64,000 nucleotides of DNA from Bdellovibrio sp. BCCA (GTDB lineage: Bacteria; Bdellovibrionota; Bdellovibrionia; Bdellovibrionales; Bdellovibrionaceae). The stretch's first letter is position 1, and every line of letters starts with the position of its first letter. The position numbers were made by a program, and so were the translations under genes. A model generated the notes under the pieces. The model ran no database searches. It was given only the letters and a program-made list of their open reading frames with translations, and had not been told where the DNA came from. Positions 34,125-43,400 of the stretch are shown one piece after another. The stretch lies in assembly GCF_037996825.1 (NCBI RefSeq), contig NZ_JBBNAC010000001.1:496001-560000 (forward strand). The letters run 5' to 3'.

Positions 34125-35081
34125 TTGCAGCGAAGTGTCATTGATCTTAAAGTCTATGATCCAAAGGATTTTCCGGCCTATTTGCCCAAGCTGAATAAGC
34201 TTTATGACGACCTCTTTGCGGGTGGCAAAGGCTTTCGCGCAAAATTGATCCGTATGATGGGAGCAAATCTCTCATTAGATCCCAAAGCCGAGCTTCTTTT
34301 GGGGCAGACAATTGAGTTTATTCACAATGCTTCTTTGCTTCACGATGATTTGATCGACCGTTCACACTTACGTCGTGGAAAAACGGCGGCGTGGTTAAAA
34401 TACACTCCCGAGTACGCTGTGTTGGCAGGTGACTACTTGCTTGCACGCGTGATGGTGAATCTTTCTGGGCACGGCAATATCAAACTTGTTCAGTACACAG
34501 CCGAAGTGATTTCCGATTTGCTTGAAGGGGAGTGGTTGCAGGACTCTGTCGTCGGCGACTTCTTTGTGACTTTGGAGCAGCTAGATCGCATTCACAATTT
34601 GAAAACGGCGAGCTTGTTTAAGTGGTGCATTCGCGCTCCCTTCATCGCGCAAGAAAGATATGATGAAGAACTTCATCGCATTTTGGAAGAGATGGGCACG
34701 CTTCTAGGGCAACTTTTCCAACGCAGTGATGACCTTCTTGATTACGATATTCGTAACGACGAAGGCAAAGCGATCTTGGGTGATTTGAAATCCGGCTATT
34801 TAAATTCTTTCGGTGCTTACGTTTGTAAAAATCGCTCTCGCCAAGAGATCGACAGCATCGTGAAAAGCAAAAACTTGGAAGAGTACTACGCCAACATCGG
34901 TGGCAAAGCGCAGTTCGACCAAAAACTTCTTGAGTTTGATGAAATGAACAAAGGCCTTATCCAAATGTACAATCATCATTTGGACCGTCTTAAAACATTC
35001 CTCAAGCCTGGAGAAGAAAAACTCATCGATCAGCTTCGTCCTTTGACCGAGATTCTTTACTGGAGAAGGAAGCCTTCGTGA
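34125..35081 (+). CDS. Trans-polyprenyl diphosphate synthase
   Basis: 318 residues from a TTG start with CCAGGAG 8 bases upstream. Both Asp-rich motifs are intact: DDLID (residues 74-78, in LLHDDLIDRSHLRRGK) and DDLLD (202-206, in QRSDDLLDYDIRNDEGKA). It builds the long isoprenoid chain for menaquinone, of the IspB/HepT type; chain length cannot be read from the sequence by eye. Its stop overlaps the GTG of the following UbiA prenyltransferase, so the chain maker and a chain-attaching enzyme are coupled. A perfect TTGACA lies about 45 bases upstream, without a clear -10. Confidence 0.9.
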   Translation: MQRSVIDLKVYDPKDFPAYLPKLNKLYDDLFAGGKGFRAKLIRMMGANLSLDPKAELLLGQTIEFIHNASLLHDDLIDRSHLRRGKTAAWLKYTPEYAVLAGDYLLARVMVNLSGHGNIKLVQYTAEVISDLLEGEWLQDSVVGDFFVTLEQLDRIHNLKTASLFKWCIRAPFIAQERYDEELHRILEEMGTLLGQLFQRSDDLLDYDIRNDEGKAILGDLKSGYLNSFGAYVCKNRSRQEIDSIVKSKNLEEYYANIGGKAQFDQKLLEFDEMNKGLIQMYNHHLDRLKTFLKPGEEKLIDQLRPLTEILYWRRKPS

Positions 35082-36145
35082 GTGAATTGATCACGCTTTC
35101 TAAAAACTCTCCGGAGTTTGAATCTTACTTGATGGGAACTTTTGCCAAAGACAAAAGAGCTTTGCCATTGCAAACGCTCAATGTGAATTCGGCATCGGAG
35201 ACCGTCACGTTTCGCGTGGTTCCTGTCGAAAGTATTTCTCGTCCTTCTTCACTGGTTGTTTTTTTAAGAACCTTCAAGGCGCGCAGTTTTTTATTAATTC
35301 TTGTGCCACTTTTTTTAATTCTCACTAAAAACATTGTCGATCAAACGATCCTTGATCCGATCACGACTGGTATTGCGACTTTGGGAGTTCTATTGGCGTT
35401 TGCCGCTGTGAACTTGCGCAACGACTATATGGATCACCTTAAAGGTGTGGATCGCGTTTTAGAAAAAAGCGGAAGTCGTGCCATTCAAAACGGTTGGGTG
35501 ACGGCAGCTCAAGTGAAGTCGTCTTCCACAATTCTATTGGTTCTCGCGATTCTTTGTGCGCTTCCCATTGTTTTTGCATTTCCTGTGGTCGCCATCGTAA
35601 TTGCGTTGGGATTGGCTGTTGGGTTGTGGGCGCAGTTTAAAAAACAAAATTCATTCAAGTATCAAATCGGTGGCGAGTTCGCGCTGTTTTTGATGTTGGG
35701 TCCTTTGCTCACAGTGGGTTATCAACTTTCCATGGGTGCGCGCTTTGATCAGGAAAGTTTCTGGCTGGGCTGTGTGTGGGGTTGGCTGGTTCTTTTCATC
35801 GTGCACTTAAGAAACTTCATCAGCATTCTTCCCAGTGTTCAAGCAGGTTTCACAAACACGGTGAACTGGTTGGGCTTTGATAAATCTCGTCGCTTGCTTG
35901 CGGCTTGGTGGGGCCTCTTTGTTGGTTTCAATTTGGTTTATCATCTGTTGTTTGCAGGTATTTACTGGGGAGTTTATCTTTCCATCGTCTTGTTCTTCTT
36001 ATCTGTGACTTTCGTTTACAAACTTAAGAATCTTTCAAGCCCCATCGGGAGCGAGCTTCGCGGTGTCTTCCGTTCTGGCTTTCAACTTTTTTTACTCACC
36101 ATAGGCCTATGGGTATTTGAATGTCTATGGTATCTGCTTCACTAA
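35078..36145 (+). CDS. UbiA-family prenyltransferase (second copy)
   Basis: 355 residues from a GTG that overlaps the polyprenyl synthase stop. About 75 polar N-terminal residues precede eight to nine membrane helices. The first Asp motif VNLRNDYMDHLKGVDRV resembles MenA-type enzymes (VNDxxDxxKG). The second Asp motif is not obvious: the matching loop reads VHLRNFISILPSVQ, without DxxxD. It may be a prenyltransferase with altered specificity or reduced activity. A clear menA lies 8 kb upstream, so this copy may act on another aromatic acceptor. Confidence 0.72.
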   Translation: MSELITLSKNSPEFESYLMGTFAKDKRALPLQTLNVNSASETVTFRVVPVESISRPSSLVVFLRTFKARSFLLILVPLFLILTKNIVDQTILDPITTGIATLGVLLAFAAVNLRNDYMDHLKGVDRVLEKSGSRAIQNGWVTAAQVKSSSTILLVLAILCALPIVFAFPVVAIVIALGLAVGLWAQFKKQNSFKYQIGGEFALFLMLGPLLTVGYQLSMGARFDQESFWLGCVWGWLVLFIVHLRNFISILPSVQAGFTNTVNWLGFDKSRRLLAAWWGLFVGFNLVYHLLFAGIYWGVYLSIVLFFLSVTFVYKLKNLSSPIGSELRGVFRSGFQLFLLTIGLWVFECLWYLLH

Positions 36146-36876
36146 GTTCTAAGATTTGTGTTGTGGCTTCGGTTGAAGCTCTTTTGAAGGCGCAGGCTTG
36201 GGCTGATTTTTTTAACTGTCCTTTAAATCCCGCGAATCCTTCTGATTTCTTTTTTCATTTTCATGTCGAAAACGATCGTGTTTACGTTCGTGATCTGGAG
36301 AACCGTCTGCTTGAAATTGATTTTGATAAGAATCATCTCGATTACGAACGCAAAGGCCATCGTGGGAAAAATGAATTGATCGCAAAAGCTTTGGGTGTGG
36401 CGAAAGGCTATCGCAAAGTTTTAGATCTTTCTGTGGGGCTTGCGGTGGACAGTATTTTCCTGACTCAGTTGGGATTTGCAGTCACCGGTGTTGAAAGATC
36501 TCCGGTCTTGTATGCTCTTCTTAAAGAAGCCTTTGCCAAAACTGAAAAAGACTATTTGAAATCGTATCAATTGTTTTTCGCCGACAGCCTTCAGTTTTTA
36601 AAAGAAAACAAAGGCAAGCTCGATGTTGAATGCATTTATTTTGATCCGATGTATCCGCACAAGAAAAAGTCAGCGCTTCCTAAGCAAGAGATGGTGGTTT
36701 TCCGTGATCTTGTCGGTCACGATGACGACGCAGCGGAAGTTTTAAAAGAGGCTTTGACATGGCCTGTACAACGAGTGGTGGTGAAGCGTCCCATGCACGC
36801 CGAAGAACTCTTGCCAGGAGTTCGCCACTCTTATGAAGGAAAGGTGGTTCGCTATGATACTTATGTGGTTGGGTAG
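36121..36876 (+). CDS. rsmJ: RsmJ-like 16S rRNA guanine-N2 methyltransferase
   Basis: 251 residues; the start overlaps the end of the previous gene by 25 bases. RsmJ blocks: YERKGHRGKNELIAKALG, KVLDLSVGLAVDSIFLTQLG (SAM site), VTGVERSPVLYALL, YFDPMYPHKKKSALPKQEM (catalytic DPMYP) and VVVKRPMHAEEL. In E. coli the enzyme methylates G1516 of 16S rRNA. The first 60 residues diverge from the enteric protein. Confidence 0.88.
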   Translation: MSMVSASLSSKICVVASVEALLKAQAWADFFNCPLNPANPSDFFFHFHVENDRVYVRDLENRLLEIDFDKNHLDYERKGHRGKNELIAKALGVAKGYRKVLDLSVGLAVDSIFLTQLGFAVTGVERSPVLYALLKEAFAKTEKDYLKSYQLFFADSLQFLKENKGKLDVECIYFDPMYPHKKKSALPKQEMVVFRDLVGHDDDAAEVLKEALTWPVQRVVVKRPMHAEELLPGVRHSYEGKVVRYDTYVVG

Positions 36877-38026
36877 TTTTGTCCTGATGATGTTTGGTCT
36901 GACCGAATCACAAAAACATGCAGCAGCTTTCTTTGCAAAACTTCAAAAGTCTTTCTTTGAAAAAGGTTTTGAAACAACGACAGCGAAAATCTTTGTGCGT
37001 GCTTTAGATGTCGTTGTTTTAGAGGCGTCTCCGCAAAAATCTCTTTATTCGGGATTGGCGTTGTATAATTTGCGCATTTTAAATCTGCGCGCGAGCAATT
37101 TGATTATGTGCTTGAACACTCTGGGTGCGTGGTGGGTTTTGATTCTGGGTTTGTTGTTTTTAAGCTTTAATGGTTTTTTTCTTTTAGGAATTTGTGCACT
37201 GGGATTGATCGGCGTGTGGCAAGCTCCGAAAGCTAAATTACTTTTAAAGTGGATTTTCGCCGTCGGTGTTTTTCTTGTCGGCGGCGAAACAATGCTCAGG
37301 AACTCAAGCGTCGTGCAAACAGTCTTAGGCCAAAGTGATTTGGCCTTTTTCCTGGCGGACGGTCGCTTCGGTGCTGTGATTGGAATTTTATTAGCGAGCG
37401 TCGTGATCAGCTTTATCGTGCAAGTGGAGTTTTGGTCTTTGGCCTTAGCATTGTCTTTACTTCTAACAAATACGATTTCTTTTAACGGAGCCTTAGCTCT
37501 CGTTGCCGGGGAAAGAGTCGGCCGCATGATTTTATTCTGGTGGCGCAGCCGAGGACTGAACCAAGATTGCCGTCGTATCGGGTGGCAACTTTCCACCGTT
37601 TCAATTGCCGGAGTTTTGATTGGATTTCTTATTGCCGGGGAAGCACGCAGTTATTTTGATTTCGGGTTTGGTTCTGATCTCTCTGCATTTCAGGATAAGA
37701 GTCTACAATTTGTTTTATTATTCGGCGTGATTCTATTTGTTCAATTCTTCGCACAAATGATCTGGGGACATTTCGGAAGTCTTGCTAAAGTTGATGAACT
37801 GCAAGATGCAAAATACTTCCCTCCAAAATGGGGAGAGTTTGAACTTTTGTCTCCAACTGCAATGAGTTGGGCTAAAGAAAAAGTGCACAAAAGACTTAGC
37901 GAAATTCGCTACCACTTGCAGGGCTTGGGAACCTTAAAAGAAGGCCAAGTGCCGGAGCACATTCAAGCTCGATTGAAATTAGAGGAGCAGCAACTGTCCT
38001 TGCTAGACCAAAGTCTCAAGGTCTGA
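36854..38026 (+). CDS. Multi-pass membrane protein with cytoplasmic coiled tail
   Basis: 390 residues from the ATG at 36854 (AAGGTGG upstream), overlapping rsmJ by 23 bases. Eight to ten membrane helices run from residue 1 to about 310. A soluble, helical C-terminal part (AMSWAKEKVHKRLSEIRYHL onwards) completes the protein. The two membrane halves, each opening with a Gly-rich helix, and the helical tail loosely recall Na/phosphate cotransporters of the NptA/PhoU-tail type, but the QSSSATT signature is missing. I treat the function as unknown. Confidence 0.6.
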   Translation: MILMWLGSFVLMMFGLTESQKHAAAFFAKLQKSFFEKGFETTTAKIFVRALDVVVLEASPQKSLYSGLALYNLRILNLRASNLIMCLNTLGAWWVLILGLLFLSFNGFFLLGICALGLIGVWQAPKAKLLLKWIFAVGVFLVGGETMLRNSSVVQTVLGQSDLAFFLADGRFGAVIGILLASVVISFIVQVEFWSLALALSLLLTNTISFNGALALVAGERVGRMILFWWRSRGLNQDCRRIGWQLSTVSIAGVLIGFLIAGEARSYFDFGFGSDLSAFQDKSLQFVLLFGVILFVQFFAQMIWGHFGSLAKVDELQDAKYFPPKWGEFELLSPTAMSWAKEKVHKRLSEIRYHLQGLGTLKEGQVPEHIQARLKLEEQQLSLLDQSLKV

Positions 38027-38068
38027 AAAGGGTGACACGTTTTCAGGAGGCCTCTACAATAGAAGGCC

Positions 38069-38959
38069 ATGGCAAACGAAAATGATTTGAAAGAACGTAT
38101 TTCAGAACTTGAACACGAACTTGCGGTGAAAGAGGCAGAACTTCATCGCTATCGTTTGGAACTTTCCAAAGCCAACACGGCTTTAGAAAAAATGATCTCT
38201 CAAGTCAGCCAGGAGTTGAAACTCGCCCAAACTCTGCAAAAGTTTTTATCTCCGACAGAGCTTCCCAACGTTCAAGGTTTTGAATTTAGCACCAAGTTTT
38301 TGCCAGGTACGCGTTCCGGCGGTGATTACTTCGATATTTTTGAACACGAAGATAAACTGAAATTCGGAATCTTGATTTCTAGTGCCAGTGGCTATTCGCT
38401 TTCATCGATGCTTCTATCAGTGATTATTAAAATCTCTTCGCAAATGGAAGCACGTCGCGGGCTTGAGGCTCACAAAGTTGTTGCTCTCTTGGCGAAAGAA
38501 GTTGTCCCGAGTATTCAGAACGACGACAAGGCCAGCGTTTTTTATGGCGTTGTCGATCGCCGCAGTTACGAAATGCAATATTGTTCTGTGGGAACCATCG
38601 ATGGATTCTTGCAGGTTTATGGCCAGGATTCTTTGGTGGAGCTTCTGCCAACGGGCCCAAGCTTGGGCAAAGATTATAACACGGAGCCTCAAAGTCGCAC
38701 GATCCAGCTCAATCCACGAGACCGCGTGGTGTTAACAACCGAAGGCGTGAAGAACTCGCAGAATTCCCTGGGTGTTAACTGGGGAGGCCACGGTCTTTCC
38801 GAAGCTATTTCCCGAGCGGCGAAACAGGGCGTGCACGAACTCCGTAACGAAATCCTTTTCGCGAACGAAAAATACTCCGGCAAAACCGATCCCGTCAGAG
38901 ATCAAACCGTGATCGTCACTGAAGTAAAAGATCGAGTCATCAAACTAGCTAAAAACTAA
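38069..38959 (+). CDS. SpoIIE/RsbU-type phosphatase domain with altered metal ligands
   Basis: 296 residues. A coiled coil (1-55) leads into a PP2C/SpoIIE domain. LAQTLQKFLSP and RSGGDYFDIF (Asp86) are canonical. Other acidic metal ligands are changed: the DVSGHG motif reads SSASGYS (Asp to Ser105), the TDG motif reads TTEGV (Glu225), and the final DDxT reads RDQT (277-280). Such domains normally dephosphorylate anti-anti-sigma factors. Here activity may be weak or absent, giving a regulatory pseudo-phosphatase. It stands alone; a ribosome site is not evident. Confidence 0.78.
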   Translation: MANENDLKERISELEHELAVKEAELHRYRLELSKANTALEKMISQVSQELKLAQTLQKFLSPTELPNVQGFEFSTKFLPGTRSGGDYFDIFEHEDKLKFGILISSASGYSLSSMLLSVIIKISSQMEARRGLEAHKVVALLAKEVVPSIQNDDKASVFYGVVDRRSYEMQYCSVGTIDGFLQVYGQDSLVELLPTGPSLGKDYNTEPQSRTIQLNPRDRVVLTTEGVKNSQNSLGVNWGGHGLSEAISRAAKQGVHELRNEILFANEKYSGKTDPVRDQTVIVTEVKDRVIKLAKN

Positions 38960-39046
38960 GACCGCCGAATAAGTTACTCTTTTGAGTTTCGATCAGGTTT
39001 TCATCTTGTTTGCCTTGCGGCTTTTGTAGGGTTTGAGGGTGACTTG

Positions 39047-39074
39047 TTGTTCAAAATGTTGATATGAGTACAAT
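39047..39074 (+). promoter_or_regulatory. Probable housekeeping promoter of citrate synthase
   Basis: TTGTTC-N16-TACAAT (3 of 6 and 5 of 6). Transcription would start about 25 bases before the citrate synthase ATG. Confidence 0.4.
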
Positions 39075-39104
39075 GTTATATTGAAAGTCAGAAAGGACAC
39101 TACA

Positions 39105-40244
39105 ATGGCTGAAGTAAATATTTACGAAGGCGCCTTGGACAAGGGTTTGGAAGGCGTTGTTGCGTGTACGACGAAAGTTTCTTTTATCGTCGGTGATTCT
39201 CTTAATTTCCGTGGTTACACAATTGAAGATCTAGCTGCGAATTCAACTTTTGAAGAGGTGACATACCTTCTTTGGAACGACAAGCTTCCAACAGCGGCAG
39301 AGTTGCAAACTTTCTCTGCGGAACTTCACAAAGAAATGGCTTTGAGCCCTGAATTTATCAAAGTTCTTAAAGGAATTCCTACAAACGTTCACCCGATGGG
39401 TTGGTTGCGCACGGCTGTTTCTTTGATGGCGCACTGGGATTCTGATGCAAACGATAATTCTCCTGCAGCGAACTTGAAAAAATCTGTTCGTTTGACGGCG
39501 AAAATGGGAACTCTTCTTTGCGCGTTCGATGCGATCCGCAAAGGTCAAGAGCCCGTCGCTCCTAAAACTGATAAGTCTATCGCTTGGAACATGATGTACA
39601 TGTTGGGCGGTGGTAAAGAGCCTAATGCTGAACACGTAAAAGTGATGGACACTTGCTTGATCCTTCACGCCGACCATGAGTTGAACTGCTCTGCATTTGC
39701 AACTCGCGTGACAGCATCTTCTTTGTCTGATCTTCACTCTGCAATCGTTTCTGCGATTGGTGCTTTGAAAGGCCCTCTTCACGGTGGCGCGAATGAGCAA
39801 GTGATCTTGATGCTGCAAAAAATCGGCACAATGGAAAAAGCTCAGCAATTCGTGAAAGACGCTTTGGCTGCGAAAGAAAAAGTAATGGGTATCGGTCACC
39901 GCGTTTACAAAAACGGCGACCCTCGCGCTCGTATTTTGCGTAGCATGTCTGACAAGTTGACTCAAGCTGCTGGTATCCACCACATGTATGAAATGTCGAC
40001 TTTGATTGACGATACAATGTTCAACGAAAAAGGCTTGATGCCGAATGTGGACTTCTACTCTGCAACGGTTTACTTCTCTATGGGTATCCCAACAGATTTG
40101 TTCACACCAATCTTCGCAGCATCTCGTATCTCTGGATGGTGTGCACATGCGTTTGAGCAATACGCTAACAACCGCATCTACCGTCCTCGCGGAAAATGGG
40201 CTGGCAAAGAAGGCCTTAAATGGGTCCCTGCTAACCAAAGATAA
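39105..40244 (+). CDS. gltA: Citrate synthase (short type)
   Basis: 379 residues from the ATG at 39105, which has AAAGGA upstream; an in-frame start 24 bases earlier lacks a site. Catalytic motifs: HADHELNCSAFATRV, the GPLHGGANEQV His, GIGHRVYKNGDPRARIL and the Asp in VDFYSATVYFSMGIP. The length and motifs fit the dimeric, non-enteric class that also includes 2-methylcitrate synthases. It condenses oxaloacetate and acetyl-CoA. A strong terminator follows. Confidence 0.92.
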   Translation: MAEVNIYEGALDKGLEGVVACTTKVSFIVGDSLNFRGYTIEDLAANSTFEEVTYLLWNDKLPTAAELQTFSAELHKEMALSPEFIKVLKGIPTNVHPMGWLRTAVSLMAHWDSDANDNSPAANLKKSVRLTAKMGTLLCAFDAIRKGQEPVAPKTDKSIAWNMMYMLGGGKEPNAEHVKVMDTCLILHADHELNCSAFATRVTASSLSDLHSAIVSAIGALKGPLHGGANEQVILMLQKIGTMEKAQQFVKDALAAKEKVMGIGHRVYKNGDPRARILRSMSDKLTQAAGIHHMYEMSTLIDDTMFNEKGLMPNVDFYSATVYFSMGIPTDLFTPIFAASRISGWCAHAFEQYANNRIYRPRGKWAGKEGLKWVPANQR

Positions 40245-40278
40245 AAAGTGCCAGGGGATTTTTTACGTCTACGGCGCA

Positions 40279-40311
40279 CAAAAAAGGCTGACTGAAAAGT
40301 CGGCCTTTTTT
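40279..40311 (+). terminator. Intrinsic terminator of citrate synthase
   Basis: AAAAAAGGCTGAC pairs with GTCGGCCTTTTTT around TGAAAA, ending in a T-run 35 bases after the stop. Confidence 0.88.
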
Positions 40312-40413
40312 CATTTGAGTCACTCTATTTTATTAAGTTTGAATCAGATTTAGAGACAATCTCTTATTGAGCTCAATACTAAGTCCAGTATCTCAATTTG
40401 AAGCGAAAAACTT

Positions 40414-40441
40414 TAAAGAGAGTCTGTTAAAAAGCCGATAA
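40414..40441 (+). promoter_or_regulatory. Sigma-28-like promoter of the long fibre gene
   Basis: TAAAGAGA-N12-GCCGATAA: a perfect -10 and 5 of 8 in the -35 (TAAAG intact). The -10 ends 6 bases before the ATG at 40448, so the transcript should begin at or near the start codon. Confidence 0.65.
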
Positions 40442-40447
40442 AGAGGT

Positions 40448-43400
40448 ATGTCTAATCTTGCACGTCTCTGGACATTCTTTCTTCCGTTTTTCTTTGCGGT
40501 AGCAGGTTATACGTCTCCGAGTTCATTAACGTATCAGGGGCGTATTCTAAAATCGGACGGAACTCCACTCGAGTACAACAACGTCAGCTTTCAATTTGAA
40601 ATCACCAGCCCCGATGGTCTTTGTGTCCTTTATCGTGAACAAGTCAACGGTATCAATATGGTAAATTCCGGAGGTGTATTCGATGTACCGATCGGTGCGC
40701 TCGGAACGCAAAGCTATCCTGGTAATGGAACGTTTACGTTATTGGATGCATTTAAAAATACCGGCTCACTGACCTGTGACGGAAATTCTCCCTACAGTCC
40801 ACAGGTGGACGACGTTCGTAAGTTGCGCGTGAAATTTCATGACGGCAGCGGATGGAAAACAATTTCTCCAGACTCAACCGTGCGCTCTGTTCCTTATGCA
40901 GGATTTTCGTATTCGGCGGCAAAACTGGGTAACAACACGGCTTCAGATTTTATTCTTAAAACCGGAATACCTACGTGTGCGCCGAGCACTTTCTTAAGCT
41001 GGGATGGATCGGCGCTGACTTGTGCCGCCGTCGCAGGTGCTAGTGGTGGAACTGTGACAAATGTCACTTCTGCAAATTCATATCTTACGATCATCAACAA
41101 TACTTCCACGCCGACTTTGACATTGAATGTGGGAACATCGGCAAATACAGTGGCAGCGGGGAATGATCCGCGTCTAGTAAATGCACTGCAAACAGGATCG
41201 ACAGCAAGTGGAGATCTCAGTGGCACATATCCAGGTCCCACGGTCGCAGCTCTGCAAGGTGTTGGCGTAAGCTCGACGACACCTACGAATGGACAGTTTT
41301 TAAAATTCGGTGGCGCAACCTGGGGACCTGCAACGATCGGGACATCCGACGTGAATGGCCTTAGCACGACACTGAGTTCTTATCTGACTCAATCGGCGTT
41401 CAATAGTTACGTAACTTCTGCAGGATGTACTGTGAGCCAAACAATGTATTGGAATTCCGTTTCTGGAAACTTCCAATGTCAGGCGATCAACGTGGGACTT
41501 GCGGGAGATATTACAGGATCTATTGGAGCGGCAAAAGTGGTCGCTCTGCAAAATCGTCCGGTGGATACAACGGCGCCGACAACCAATCAAATTTTGAAAT
41601 GGGACGGAGCCAAGTGGGCGCCAGCAAGCGCTCCTGCGATCACTTCGGGAACTGATGCGAGTAAACCTGGAACTCCTTCGACAGGAGATCTTTTTGTCGC
41701 CACAGATACACAAAAAATTTATCGCTATAATGGGACGACTTGGGACGTTGTGAGTTCGGCAGCAGGAACTGGCGGAACGATCACGGGAGTTACGGCGGGC
41801 GCAGGTTTGACGGGCGGTGGAACTTCGGGCTCTGTCACCTTGAGTGTGAATGCGGGAACAATCGCTTCGGGAGTTTTAGCAGTAGCACAAGGAGGAACTG
41901 GGCAGAGTTCTTTCACGGATGGACAACTTCTTATTGGTAATTCCTCTGGAAATACTCTGACAAAGGCGACACTCACGGCCGGTAGTGGTGTGAATATTAC
42001 AAATGGAAATGGCACGATCACAATTGCTGCGACAGGAGCGGCACCGACAGGCTCAGCCAGTGGAGATCTTTCTGGTTCTTATCCAGGCCCTACTGTTGCA
42101 AAGCTCAGTGGCACGGCACTTTCGATTTCGTCTTTAACGACATCGGACTATTTAAAATACAACGGTACAAACTGGGTGAATAGTGCGATTGCCGTTGCCG
42201 ATGTCACGGGTCTTTCAACATCTCTCAGTGGAAAACCGGATTACACCCAATTTCCGATTTGTACGGCTGCACAAACTTTAACTTTTGTTTCTCCTGCGGG
42301 AGGCTTTGTTTGTACATCTATTGCCATTGGTGATGCGGCAATCACTTACGCTTCAAAATCAGCAAATACGTTCTTAGCCGCGCCAAGCGGAGGAGCGGGA
42401 ACTCCGACATTCCGTACTCTTGTCGCAGCCGATTTGCCAGCAGCTCCTTACGATACGACTTATTTTAAACAAGGCGGAAATTCATTCGGAGCTGTTGCGA
42501 CGTTAGGAACAATTGACAACCGCAACCTGGTTTTGAAAACAAACAACACCACACGAATGACGATTCTCAATGGCGGCAGTGTAGGTTTCGGAACGCAAGC
42601 TTTGTCTTGGTATGATGTGAGTCTGTATAAAGCGGACGCCGATGCGAATATGTCCGTCGTCTCCGAAAATACTTCCACAACAAACGCGCGATATCCGGCT
42701 CTTAACGTTGTGAACTATGCAGGTTCGCCGGCCGTGGGCGCAGTGGGAAATCCTTCTATCAATCTCGTGAACATGCGTGGCACAACAGGCACCAGTGCTG
42801 TCATGAAATCGGGTGAATCTCTTGGAGCGATCGCATTTAACGGAAGTTCCAATGCGGCTGGTGGATATAAAATGGGAGCCTCCATCTGGGCGCAAGCAGC
42901 ACAAGATTTTTCGGGATCTGCCGCAGGAACGGACTTGTATTTCCAAACAACCCCGTTGAACTCAACAAGCAACTTGGAACGCATGCGTTTAACAGCGGCA
43001 GGAAACCTGGGAATTGGCACGACAGCGCCTTCTTATCGCATCGATGTGCAAGGCAATAACTACTCGACAAGTTCCATCAAATTGCGTCGCACGGAAGTTT
43101 CCGGCATCGGTCCTGGAGTCGATTTCTATACTTCGGCAGACAGCACAGATACGGCAACATCACAAACAGTCAGCGCCAAAGGATTAGGACAGATTAATTT
43201 CTACGGCACGAATGAAACGGGAGTTGCAGCTTCGAATCCGTCAGCACGTATTTCGGTTGTGACTTCCGAAGATACAACAACAACGGCGACGGGTGGTTAT
43301 ATGCGTTTTCAAACCACCACGACGGGAGCTAACACTTTGACAGAAGTCATGCGTTTAAGTGATGGCAAAGTAGGTATCGGTACTGCGTCTCCAGGACAGA

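Noticed and set aside
38963-38974. GCCGAATA box after the SpoIIE-type gene
   Set aside because: The only TAAA-like element is too close (6 bases), and the next gene is 130 bases away with its own promoter-like pair.
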